From assembly GCF_000426845.1 (NCBI RefSeq), contig NZ_AUGD01000021.1, positions 1 through 64,000 on the forward strand: a stretch of 64,000 bases of DNA, read 5' to 3'. The notes under the pieces are model-generated. The model worked only from the letters and a program-made list of their open reading frames with translations. It was not told the origin of the DNA and did no database searches. Position numbers and translations under genes: made by a program. Position 1 is the first letter of the stretch. Each line of letters opens with the position of its first letter. The stretch comes from Bradyrhizobium sp. in8p8. GTDB taxonomy: Bacteria; Pseudomonadota; Alphaproteobacteria; Rhizobiales; Xanthobacteraceae. This document shows, in pieces, positions 26,066-33,055 of the stretch.

Positions 26066-26659
26066 ATGCCGTCCAAAACCTCTGACATGCTTGCCGTCAG
26101 CCGAACGGCTGGCCGGCTGGCTCTAGGATACTACGCATTCCTCGTCGCTCAGTATGTCGCCGCAAACCCGCAGTCGATAAACTCGCTCCCGCCGGCGGAG
26201 GAATTTGGACGGGACCCCGTCGGGGAGATAAAGCGTAAGGATGGCACATTTCACACTTTGAATTTACGCTTCTATCTTGATCTCTTCCGCGAAGATCACG
26301 GCATGCAAAGCGAGATATTGAGGTCGTGGGCCATGGGCGCGCTGCTCACCCTGGGCGACGAGTTGTCGGCGCACAAGTATTTCGACCGAGCACCGATTTT
26401 GGAACTGGTGTACCACCTCCGCAACGGTGTTGCTCATGGTAACCGCTTTAACATTACGAGAAATGGTCAGCATCGTTTGGTGCAGTATCCAGCGCACAAT
26501 CGTGATGCGATAGCGAATAGCCCTGCTGGCGTCACCTACGAAATCACGCCCGGCATAAGCGGGGCTGTCCTCTTCGATTTTATGGGACCCGCCGACGTCA
26601 TCGATCTGCTGCAGTCGGTTGAACTCTATCTGTCCAAGGCCGCCGGAGCTCGTCCATAG
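26066..26659 (+). CDS. HEPN-like protein paired with HNH gene
   Basis: A 197-residue largely helical protein. The segment ILELVYHLRNGVAHGNRF contains R119-x4-H124, the R-x4-6-H signature of HEPN ribonucleases, in the expected helix context. The family was not otherwise recognised. It follows the HNH gene by one base and converges on the DUF6602 gene 31 bp away. If HEPN is right, it might be an RNase effector; structural prediction would be needed to be sure. Confidence 0.6.
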   Translation: MPSKTSDMLAVSRTAGRLALGYYAFLVAQYVAANPQSINSLPPAEEFGRDPVGEIKRKDGTFHTLNLRFYLDLFREDHGMQSEILRSWAMGALLTLGDELSAHKYFDRAPILELVYHLRNGVAHGNRFNITRNGQHRLVQYPAHNRDAIANSPAGVTYEITPGISGAVLFDFMGPADVIDLLQSVELYLSKAAGARP

Positions 26660-26690
26660 GTCGATGGGACGAGGTAAAAAGAGAAGCGGT

Positions 26691-27410
26691 TCAGCCCTTC
26701 AAAAATCTAGCGTAGGCCCGCACATCGATCATCGGCACTGTCGCGATGGTCTGCAACCTCGCGATCAGCTCCAACAAGAACGCCGTTGCTGCGCGTTTGT
26801 CGGCTTCGATCATGTGGCAGCCATCTTGCTTCATAAAGATCCCGTGCGCGGCCACGCACCCCAAATCCAGGGACGCGAGCGCATCAGCTGCCGTCAGCGC
26901 CTTTAGCAGCGGATCGCCCAGTGGGGGATTCCACTCGCTGTCGAATGTGAGCAGGCCGCCAAGAATGACTCCGGGTGTCTTGGCCGGTTGCAAGCCGCTG
27001 GCCGAGGGTATCGGCAGGCTCGTCCGGTGCAGGGCCCGGACGCTCGCGATCTTGTGCGCGGCGTATTCGACCTGAGCCGCATCGATTGACTGCTTGGCTT
27101 CGAAGACGGCGTAGACGCTTTCGGCCGGGATCACCAGCGTGCCGTCTTGCTTGAAAATGAGCGGGGTATACTGGCGATCGTATATGACGATATCGATTTG
27201 CTGACTTGTAGTATCGGTGCTGTCGATGACGAAAGCTCTGTCGACGCGATAGCGTTCCGGCAGATAGTTTTTCAGCAACTCAATCCAGATACCCTCGGTG
27301 GCATCGCCCTTGGCGACGGGATGGCCAAGCGCGGAACGGCTGCGCTCAAGCCGCAGCGAAATCTCCCCGTGAAGGCCGGCCAGGAGCTTTTCGAGCGACC
27401 AGCCGCTCAT
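26691..27410 (-). CDS. DUF6602 protein of nucleotidyltransferase operon
   Basis: A 239-residue protein: MSGWSLEKLLAGLHGEISLR, GDATEGIWIELLKNYLPERY, SQQIDIVIYDRQYTPLIF and PAESVYAVFEAKQSID. The D-x-VIYD ... V-FEAK arrangement (about residues 73 and 104) has the spacing of a PD-(D/E)xK nuclease-like fold, and I recognise the family as DUF6602. The start overlaps the nucleotidyltransferase stop by 4 bases, so the two proteins are translationally coupled. It could be the effector of the operon or a partner of the enzyme; no function is established. Confidence 0.75.
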   Translation of the reverse strand: MSGWSLEKLLAGLHGEISLRLERSRSALGHPVAKGDATEGIWIELLKNYLPERYRVDRAFVIDSTDTTSQQIDIVIYDRQYTPLIFKQDGTLVIPAESVYAVFEAKQSIDAAQVEYAAHKIASVRALHRTSLPIPSASGLQPAKTPGVILGGLLTFDSEWNPPLGDPLLKALTAADALASLDLGCVAAHGIFMKQDGCHMIEADKRAATAFLLELIARLQTIATVPMIDVRAYARFLKG

Positions 27411-28219
27411 ACGACGATATCCCGCCAGTAGGGCGCCGCGAGCGCCGCCGTAGCCGCCTTCCTGATGGCCTGCTTCTCGGCGACGGTAAGATCGTCCGAG
27501 ATTATGTTGTTGGTGTTGGAGGGGTCGACAAACCTCGCCGTGGCGATGTTGTCGCGCAGATAGGCGAACACCGTCCGCATGTTGTCGGCGAGCGGCGACA
27601 GCCAGGCGGGCTCAAGCGCCTTGATGACCGCGAGCTCAAGGTAGAAAGATGGAAACTCCAAACCCTTCTGGCTTCGCCAAAGCTTGATGAGCCGGATTTC
27701 CGCCTGGCGTCCCGAACCCTTTACTTTTGCGATGTGCTGCGAGATGTCGGTCTTGGTCCAGGTATCGCCGCGCCGCTTGTACAGGCTGTGTTCGTTGAAC
27801 AACCAGTTCTGCCGCTTGCCGGGGACGAGATCCACGGCGTAGCCGTTTACCTTGATGCCGATCGAGACATTCTGCGGGCGCGGCTCATAACCGGTCGCCT
27901 TCAGCGTCGCGGCCAGTGTCTTATGGATGTCGGACAGGGTTTCCGCCGTGTCCGGCGAAAGCGAGATGAACAGATCGAGGTCTGTGCCGCTCCGGTTGGC
28001 GGTGCCCTTCGCGTAAGAGCCGCTCGGCGCGATGTCGAGAAGGTAACGGCCGGCCCATTGTTCGATGGCCGGTCTGATTACGCCAGGCACGAACAATGCC
28101 GGCGATGCCAGGCCGCCGCCGACCTGTTCGCGCATCAAAATGGCGGAGAGGTAGTCTTGCTCGGACATCATCCGCCAGCCTTGAGAGTTGACGAGGCCAC
28201 GCAATTCGAGCGCATTCAT
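27407..28219 (-). CDS. cGAS/OAS-like nucleotidyltransferase
   Basis: A 270-residue polymerase-beta-fold nucleotidyltransferase. The active site has GSYAKGT (from residue 67), the paired acids D80 and D82 (GTDLDLFISL) and a third acid D130 (VNGYAVDLVPG). The C-terminal helical half (RLIKLWRSQKGLEFPSFYLELAVIKALE) resembles the OAS1-type domain. Enzymes of this fold make cyclic or linear oligonucleotide signals (CD-NTases) or modify other molecules; sequence alone cannot decide. Operon neighbours are a DUF1883 gene upstream and DUF6602 overlapping downstream. All catalytic residues are intact. Confidence 0.85.
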   Translation of the reverse strand: MNALELRGLVNSQGWRMMSEQDYLSAILMREQVGGGLASPALFVPGVIRPAIEQWAGRYLLDIAPSGSYAKGTANRSGTDLDLFISLSPDTAETLSDIHKTLAATLKATGYEPRPQNVSIGIKVNGYAVDLVPGKRQNWLFNEHSLYKRRGDTWTKTDISQHIAKVKGSGRQAEIRLIKLWRSQKGLEFPSFYLELAVIKALEPAWLSPLADNMRTVFAYLRDNIATARFVDPSNTNNIISDDLTVAEKQAIRKAATAALAAPYWRDIVV

Positions 28220-28232
28220 CGATGGACCGTTC

Positions 28233-28496
28233 TTAAGAGAGCACCCTGACGCCGGCCCGGATCGTGCCTGCCCGGCCGCCCAAGTCGATCGCCACGTGCC
28301 AATGGCCCGACTGCGGCACCCGCAGCCTCACCGGCGACTGCCGTGCTTCGCCACCGAAGTAGCGATGCTGCCGGCCCTGCCGGTAACTCTGGAAATTGCC
28401 GGCATCCATTAACCGCACGTTGGCGGCGTGGTCGAGGCTGACCTCGACCACCTCTCCGCCGTTCAAGTAGCCCAAGTCGTTATGAATGAAGTTCAT
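28233..28496 (-). CDS. DUF1883 domain protein
   Basis: An 87-residue protein: MNFIHNDLGYLNGGEVVEVS, then NVRLMDAGNFQSYRQGR, HRYFGGEARQSPVRLRVPQSG and HWHVAIDLGGRAGTIRAGVRV. This matches the DUF1883 fold, a small beta-rich domain also known fused to TIR domains in some bacteria. It starts 2 bases after the repeat peptide gene and ends 13 bases before the nucleotidyltransferase. The domain may be a sensor or ligand-binding partner; its function is not established. Confidence 0.8.
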   Translation of the reverse strand: MNFIHNDLGYLNGGEVVEVSLDHAANVRLMDAGNFQSYRQGRQHRYFGGEARQSPVRLRVPQSGHWHVAIDLGGRAGTIRAGVRVLS

Positions 28497-28498
28497 GG

Positions 28499-28717
28499 CT
28501 ACTTGTCCTTCACGGTCGTGTTGGGGTGGGATTGGCCATGCTTGGTCGTGACGTACCGGCCCGAAATTGCGCTGCGATAGTGCGGCCCGCTCGACCCGTG
28601 CTTACCCGGCGCCTCGTGAACCGTGGTGCTCGGGTGGCTGCGTCCATACTTCGGCGCCACGTACTGGCCTGTAGTTGCGCTGCGGTAGGGACCGCCGCCT
28701 TTAGTTGATTTCGACAT
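28499..28717 (-). CDS. Small protein with two repeats of a YRSAxxGxYV motif
   Basis: A 72-residue basic peptide. Residues 11-33 (YRSATTGQYVAPKYGRSHPS, TTV) and 47-69 (YRSAISGRYVTTKHGQSHPN, TTV) are near-identical repeats 36 residues apart; between them is a Gly/His-rich linker. Similar one- or two-copy motifs occur in small unannotated proteins on mobile elements. AAGGAG precedes the start and the gene is first in the operon, directly behind the promoter. The repeats may each bind one partner site; no function is known. Confidence 0.8.
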   Translation of the reverse strand: MSKSTKGGGPYRSATTGQYVAPKYGRSHPSTTVHEAPGKHGSSGPHYRSAISGRYVTTKHGQSHPNTTVKDK

Positions 28718-28758
28718 AAATCGCTCCTTTCCAATCGCCGACTGACGTCGACGATTCT

Positions 28759-28793
28759 GTACAATTATATCTGTACGGTTTGCGGCGCGTCAA
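28759..28793 (-). promoter_or_regulatory. Strong promoter with palindromic operator for the nucleotidyltransferase operon
   Basis: On the minus strand, TTGACG (complement of 28788-28793) and TATAAT (complement of 28764-28769) are separated by 18 bp, near consensus. The palindrome GTACA (28759-28763) and TGTAC (28772-28776) straddles the -10 box. The divergent XRE protein gene starts at 28867, so it is the likely repressor at this operator. Confidence 0.78.
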
Positions 28794-28866
28794 TGGCTGT
28801 GGTACAAAATCGTCAGATATGCGGCGCGGTCCCAAGCCGCGCCGTTACGATTCACGAGAGGTTTCG

Positions 28867-29193
28867 ATGGCGCTGGCTTCAAAAATCAAAGAACTACGGC
28901 TCAAAAAAAAGAAGTCGCTTCAAGACGTTGCGGATGAGGTGGGGGCATCCAAGGCGCACATATGGGATCTGGAGACCGGCAAGAGCAGTAATCCATCAAT
29001 CGAGCTGCTGACCAAGCTGGCGAAGTGCTTCGGCGTCAGCGTGGCCGAGCTGATCGGCGAGAATCCAGCCGGCGAGGATGCCGACCCGCAGGTCGTGGCC
29101 ATGTACCGCGAATTGAATGAGCTGAGCTCTGCCGACCGCCAAGCCATTCAGGCCATGATGGACCACCTTAAGAACAGGAAGCCCAAGGGGTAG
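28867..29193 (+). CDS. XRE-family repressor
   Basis: A 108-residue protein with a helix-turn-helix at the start (ASKIKELRLKKKKSLQDVADEVGASKAHIWDLETGKSSNPSIELLTKLAKCFGVSVAELI) and a helical tail (VVAMYRELNELSSADRQAIQAMMDHL) that may dimerise. The ATG at 28867 follows GAGAGG. It is divergent from the nucleotidyltransferase operon and 2 bases ahead of an ImmA/IrrE gene, the classical repressor-protease pair in which the protease removes the repressor under stress. Confidence 0.92.
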   Translation: MALASKIKELRLKKKKSLQDVADEVGASKAHIWDLETGKSSNPSIELLTKLAKCFGVSVAELIGENPAGEDADPQVVAMYRELNELSSADRQAIQAMMDHLKNRKPKG

Positions 29194-29195
29194 CC

Positions 29196-30083
29196 ATGAA
29201 GATCTCGCGGATGGACTTGGCCGATACGGGCTCGCCCATGGGCCTCGTCACCAAGATTCTATCCGTCGAGCGTGATCTGCCGATACCGGTGCCGATTGAA
29301 GAGCTGGCCCGGCAACTGGATATCGAGCGGATCGCTCCGCTTGAGACCGAGGGCTTTGAGGGCGGCCTCGTGACTGATGATGTCCGCTCGACCGGCTTCA
29401 TCCTGGTCAACCGCGCTGCGCCGTCCGGCCGCCGAAGATTCACCATTGGGCATGAGCTGGGACATTTTCTGATCGTGTCTCACCAGCCAGTCGAGGCCGG
29501 CAAATTCCTTTGCTCGCGGGCCGACATGGCCAAATGGTCGACGGAGCAGGGCGACCGCTATGCGCGTATGGAAGCCGAAGCGAACGAGTTCTCCGGTCTC
29601 ATCCTGATCCCGCCGCCGGCCTTGAAGAAGTTCATCCCCAAGGGCGACCCGACTCTCGCGCACGTCCCGCTGGTCGCGAAACATTTCGACGTTAGCAAGG
29701 AAGCCGCCGCCCGCGCCTATGCTCGTTATCATCCCGAGCAGCTGGCCATCGTCGTCATCAAGGATGGCATCGTCCGGCGTGCCCACAAGGGGCCGATGTT
29801 CCCGTGGATTACCGTGCCCTATGGCAAGCCCGTCCCTCGGGCTTCCAGCTTTTATGGAAAAGATCTGCGCCAGCGGGTCGCCAGCGAGTTATCATCCATC
29901 ATTGCGGAGCACTGGGTGGAGCTGAAGCACGGGCAGCGGGCGGAGCTGTTTGAGCAGATTTATCCTCAGCAAGATGGGTTCGCGCTGCTGATGCTCTGGC
30001 TCGAGGTCGAGGAGCCTGAAGAGGTGGACGACGACCGGACATCGTCGCAACGCTTCAGAGACCAACAGGCGCGCTGGCGTTAG
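29196..30083 (+). CDS. ImmA/IrrE-family metallopeptidase
   Basis: A 295-residue protein with zinc site HELGH at residues 86-90 (RFTIGHELGHFLIVSH) and the downstream Glu in EAEANEFSGLILIPPPALKKF. These peptidases cut paired XRE repressors after a signal, often DNA damage. It follows the XRE gene by 2 bases. Combined with the operator overlapping the operon promoter, it suggests a switch in which stress or a ligand releases the nucleotidyltransferase operon. Confidence 0.92.
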   Translation: MKISRMDLADTGSPMGLVTKILSVERDLPIPVPIEELARQLDIERIAPLETEGFEGGLVTDDVRSTGFILVNRAAPSGRRRFTIGHELGHFLIVSHQPVEAGKFLCSRADMAKWSTEQGDRYARMEAEANEFSGLILIPPPALKKFIPKGDPTLAHVPLVAKHFDVSKEAAARAYARYHPEQLAIVVIKDGIVRRAHKGPMFPWITVPYGKPVPRASSFYGKDLRQRVASELSSIIAEHWVELKHGQRAELFEQIYPQQDGFALLMLWLEVEEPEEVDDDRTSSQRFRDQQARWR

Positions 30084-30219
30084 CCGCGTATTCGTATCCC
30101 GGCAGCTTTCCGCGGCTACTGCCCTTCGCTCGGAATGCGATCTCTCCGGCGTACTGTCGGCATTCTGATGTGTTCCGCTCCGTCAGCGCAGCCTATGGTT
30201 CGGGTCATAGGAGGACGAC

Positions 30220-30909
30220 ATGAACACCACCCTGCTTGACCCCAAGACGCTCGGCTTCTGGGCCCGCTGCGTCCGCGAAGCGCAGCATCTGTCGCAGGAG
30301 GCACTGGCCGCCAACGCATCCGTTAACATCAGGACGGTCCAGCGCTTTGAGGCCGGCCAGCCCATCAACGTGCCCTCGCGGCGGGTCATCGCCAAGGCGC
30401 TTGGCTACACCAACCCGGACATCTTCGATGTTCCCAAGTTCATCGAAACCGTGCTCAAGTTCTTCGACAGCCTCAAGGCCCAGCAGCAGAACCTTGATGA
30501 CCAGCACCCTGACCATGTGCGGATCGACGCGCAGGCGCTGGTCACCGGCGACGCGGCCGCCCACTTTGCCGAAGTCGTCAACGCCGTGTCGTTCACGATC
30601 GACCCGGCTCTGACCGACGAGACCAAGCAGCTCGCCGCCAGCTTCTGCGACTATATCCAGGATCTAATGGACGTGGATGGTCTTCCGGTTTCCAGCCGCC
30701 TCGGCTTCGCGAAGGACCTCGATGGAATCCTGCAGGAGCTGTACGGACTGGGGGCCAGCGTCTATTCGGCCACCCGCGATCGCAAGTTTCGGGCGGCCGA
30801 CTGGGGGGACAAACCCTCTTGGGAGATGACGGTAGGCTATCTCGCCATTGTTCCGGCCGATCGCGAGCTCGCCCAACTCTATATTCCGCGTCGGATGAAG
30901 CTCGCCTAG
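30220..30909 (+). CDS. XRE-type HTH protein with unknown C-terminal domain
   Basis: A 229-residue protein. The N-terminal helix-turn-helix is FWARCVREAQHLSQEALAANASVNIRTVQRFEAGQPINVPSRRVIAKALGY. The rest (DPALTDETKQLAASFCDYIQ, ELYGLGASVYSATRDRKF, WEMTVGYLAIVPADREL) is unrecognised. GGAGGA lies upstream of the ATG. Its stop overlaps the end of the convergent Abi-like gene by 4 bases. It could regulate that gene or another island gene. Confidence 0.75.
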   Translation: MNTTLLDPKTLGFWARCVREAQHLSQEALAANASVNIRTVQRFEAGQPINVPSRRVIAKALGYTNPDIFDVPKFIETVLKFFDSLKAQQQNLDDQHPDHVRIDAQALVTGDAAAHFAEVVNAVSFTIDPALTDETKQLAASFCDYIQDLMDVDGLPVSSRLGFAKDLDGILQELYGLGASVYSATRDRKFRAADWGDKPSWEMTVGYLAIVPADRELAQLYIPRRMKLA

Positions 30910-31802
30910 CGCGAACCTCTCAGGCTGTCGTACTCATCCAGGAGGAAGTGCAGGTAGCTGCGGATCAGATTGCAGAACAGGCGGGCCTCATGGGCCGAAA
31001 GCTCAGACTCGGCTGACAGCCTTGCTCCGTGCCGGACACCACCGCCCGTGGGCGAGGAAAGATAGCCATGGAGGGTTTTCATCCAGCCGATGGCCTGCTC
31101 TGCGACTTGGCCCTTGCGGTGGGTACGCAGCTCATCCGCGATCTTGTTGAAATACTTCCCCTGGATCGTACCATCACCAACGGGAATGCCCTGAAACGCC
31201 GTCGACACCGTCTCCAGCAGCCAAAGGATCTCCTGTACGGCCGCGCGGTTCTTCCCAGCCGTTAGATATTCCTCGGCTTGCTTCGTGGACTGCTGGATTT
31301 TATCGAGCGCCTGCGCGTCCAGCGATGGCGGCAGAATCTCCATCGCCACCGGCGAGGGGGCATTGCGAGCTATCAGCTGGGGCGGGTTCAGCTCGTAGCC
31401 GGCCTCGTGCGTGCCCAACACATAGTTGATCATCGCCGTATCAGGCACTACCAGGTCCGGGTTCTGGTTCTTGATAGCCTGGCCAGCGTCGAAGAACGCT
31501 TCGATGAACATCGGCGCGTTGTCCCCGGCCTCACGCATGTAATCGTCGAGATCGCTTTCAGCCCAGCTCAGTGAGGAGCTCTGGTGCGCGGGGCGGCCCG
31601 CCGCATCCGCGAAGTAGCGCTTGTAGTGCTCGATAATCGGTTGACGCTGGCCGTATTGGCCCGCAACCCGCTTGATCAGGACGGCGAATTCATCGATCAC
31701 GCCCCTGGCGATTTTGCCAGGAGATCTAAAGCGCCAGGAGGGGTCGAAATTCAGCACTGTTCTGCTCCGCGCCGCTGGGTAGGATGTCGATTTACCACGC
31801 AT
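30906..31802 (-). CDS. Abortive-infection-like protein (Abi C-terminal domain)
   Basis: A 298-residue soluble protein. The C-terminal 80 residues (YLSSPTGGGVRHGARLSAES, EARLFCNLIRSYLHFLLDEYDSL) resemble the Abi_C/AbiJ-type domain, a HEPN-like fold with a GxxHG region. The N-terminal part has no clear domain. Abi proteins halt growth in infected cells. It converges on the HTH gene and lies next to other defence-like genes, which supports but does not prove this role. Confidence 0.65.
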   Translation of the reverse strand: MRGKSTSYPAARSRTVLNFDPSWRFRSPGKIARGVIDEFAVLIKRVAGQYGQRQPIIEHYKRYFADAAGRPAHQSSSLSWAESDLDDYMREAGDNAPMFIEAFFDAGQAIKNQNPDLVVPDTAMINYVLGTHEAGYELNPPQLIARNAPSPVAMEILPPSLDAQALDKIQQSTKQAEEYLTAGKNRAAVQEILWLLETVSTAFQGIPVGDGTIQGKYFNKIADELRTHRKGQVAEQAIGWMKTLHGYLSSPTGGGVRHGARLSAESELSAHEARLFCNLIRSYLHFLLDEYDSLRGSR

Positions 31803-31856
31803 CGTCGCGAGGCGCGTCGTAAAATCGCATTTGTGCTTTTGCGACGCTACTGAATA

Positions 31857-32405
31857 TTACCGGTACGCGGCATTCAGGAGCTCCAAGAACTGCGTGTCGG
31901 GAAAGCAGACGATATTGGCGAACATATCGTCATGGGCCTTCTCGATCTCCCGCAGCTTCGCTGCATAGGCGCAAATGCGCTGGATCTTGTTGATATAAGA
32001 CGCGGGGCCAATCATCACTCCGATGGAGCCGAGCAAGCCGGCGTTGGTGATGCCACCCAGGATGTGTTTCGACGAGGTCGAGTACTCAAGCTCAATGGCC
32101 AGCAGGCAACGGGGGCTCGGGTTGTAGTAGAACCCGCCATGGTTCTGGCGGGTGACCTCGTTTCTCAGTCGAAGCAGCAACGGATGTTGCCCATAGCGGT
32201 CGATGCTTTCCAGGTCCGCTTCCTTGCGCTCACGCGTGACATTGAATGGCCCAACGTCAATATCCAGCCGTGGTGCATAGAGCGCTCGGCCGAACACATC
32301 GTCGGTCGCATCCGAGCGGACGCTCCATTCAGATTTCACCAGATCCCGAGGAAACATAGCGCCCAAGGCGTTCTTGATCGCCGCCTGGACTTCCTTCGCG
32401 CCCAC
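31857..32405 (-). CDS. Unknown protein, possible nuclease fold
   Basis: A 182-residue protein. A GTG at 32405 is taken as the start because GGGGGAGAAG lies just upstream on the minus strand; an ATG at 32474 is an in-frame option. Residues in APRLDIDVGPFN and, about 50 residues later, CLLAIELEYSTSSKHILGGI could form a D...ExE core like PD-(D/E)xK folds, but this is speculative. It is 54 bp upstream of the Abi-like gene on the same strand, so the two may form an operon. Confidence 0.55.
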   Translation of the reverse strand: MGAKEVQAAIKNALGAMFPRDLVKSEWSVRSDATDDVFGRALYAPRLDIDVGPFNVTRERKEADLESIDRYGQHPLLLRLRNEVTRQNHGGFYYNPSPRCLLAIELEYSTSSKHILGGITNAGLLGSIGVMIGPASYINKIQRICAYAAKLREIEKAHDDMFANIVCFPDTQFLELLNAAYR

Positions 32406-32580
32406 TAGTCTTCTCCCCCATCTGCTGCCAGTCTGTAGCAGCATTTGCCGTGCGTAAAGCCGAATCCTCACCACAACCTGGGCCAGGGCCGCGGAGGCTT
32501 CACGGAGGACGAATTTCGGAAAGCCGGCTGCGCCGAGGTGTATCCGGGACCTGCTGGATCGGGGAGAGCGGATCAGACCG

Positions 32581-32934
32581 ATGGCCAGAAAACTGAAAAC
32601 CTATCAGACTTCGCTGGGCTTCTTCGATCTAGCGATCGCCGCTCCCTCGATGAAAGCGGCGCTGCAAGCGTGGGGCGCCGACAGCAATCTCTTCCATCAG
32701 GGCGCGGCGAAGGAAAGTGACGATCCAGCCGTCATCGCTGCGACCTTGAAGGAACCGGGCGTTGTTCTCAGACGGCCAGTCGGCTCCGATGGATCCTTTG
32801 GCGAGCGTGCTGAACTGCCCACCGAACCGGTCTCGTTGCTGCACTCGGTCCCGCGTGCCGCCTTCGGCGTCGCTATGCTCACGCTCCTGCGGGTGCCATT
32901 TCTCGAAGGCGATGCGCCCCTTGCGCACGCCTGA
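32581..32934 (+). CDS. TolA-like mobile-element protein, probably truncated
   Basis: 117 residues. The first 83 or so (MARKLKTYQTSLGFFDLAIA, APSMKAALQAWGADSNLFHQ, GVVLRRPVGSDGSFGERAEL) match a protein often annotated as cell-envelope biogenesis TolA on alphaproteobacterial integrative elements. The usual long Lys/Arg/Glu-rich coiled-coil C-terminal half is missing and the last 35 residues look unrelated. It is probably a deleted or shifted copy. The role of the family is unknown. Confidence 0.65.
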   Translation: MARKLKTYQTSLGFFDLAIAAPSMKAALQAWGADSNLFHQGAAKESDDPAVIAATLKEPGVVLRRPVGSDGSFGERAELPTEPVSLLHSVPRAAFGVAMLTLLRVPFLEGDAPLAHA

Positions 32935-33002
32935 TCAGGGCCTTCGGCCCTGGGCAGATTGCGCAAGAGCTGAGAGTAAGAGTGCAGGCTCGGTTTTTCC
33001 GT

Positions 33003-33055
33003 GACGGGTTACAAGCTGCGAGAGAGGCTCGCGGCGCCCGTCGCGGAGATCCGCG
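33003..33055 (+). promoter_or_regulatory. Conserved hairpin leader of the ArdC gene
   Basis: Outer stem GACGGG (33003-33008) with CCCGTC (33037-33042); inner stem GCTGCGAG (33015-33022) with CTCGCGGC (33028-33035), one G-U pair. The outer stem ends 13 bases before the ATG. A covarying version precedes the ParB gene. Confidence 0.65.
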
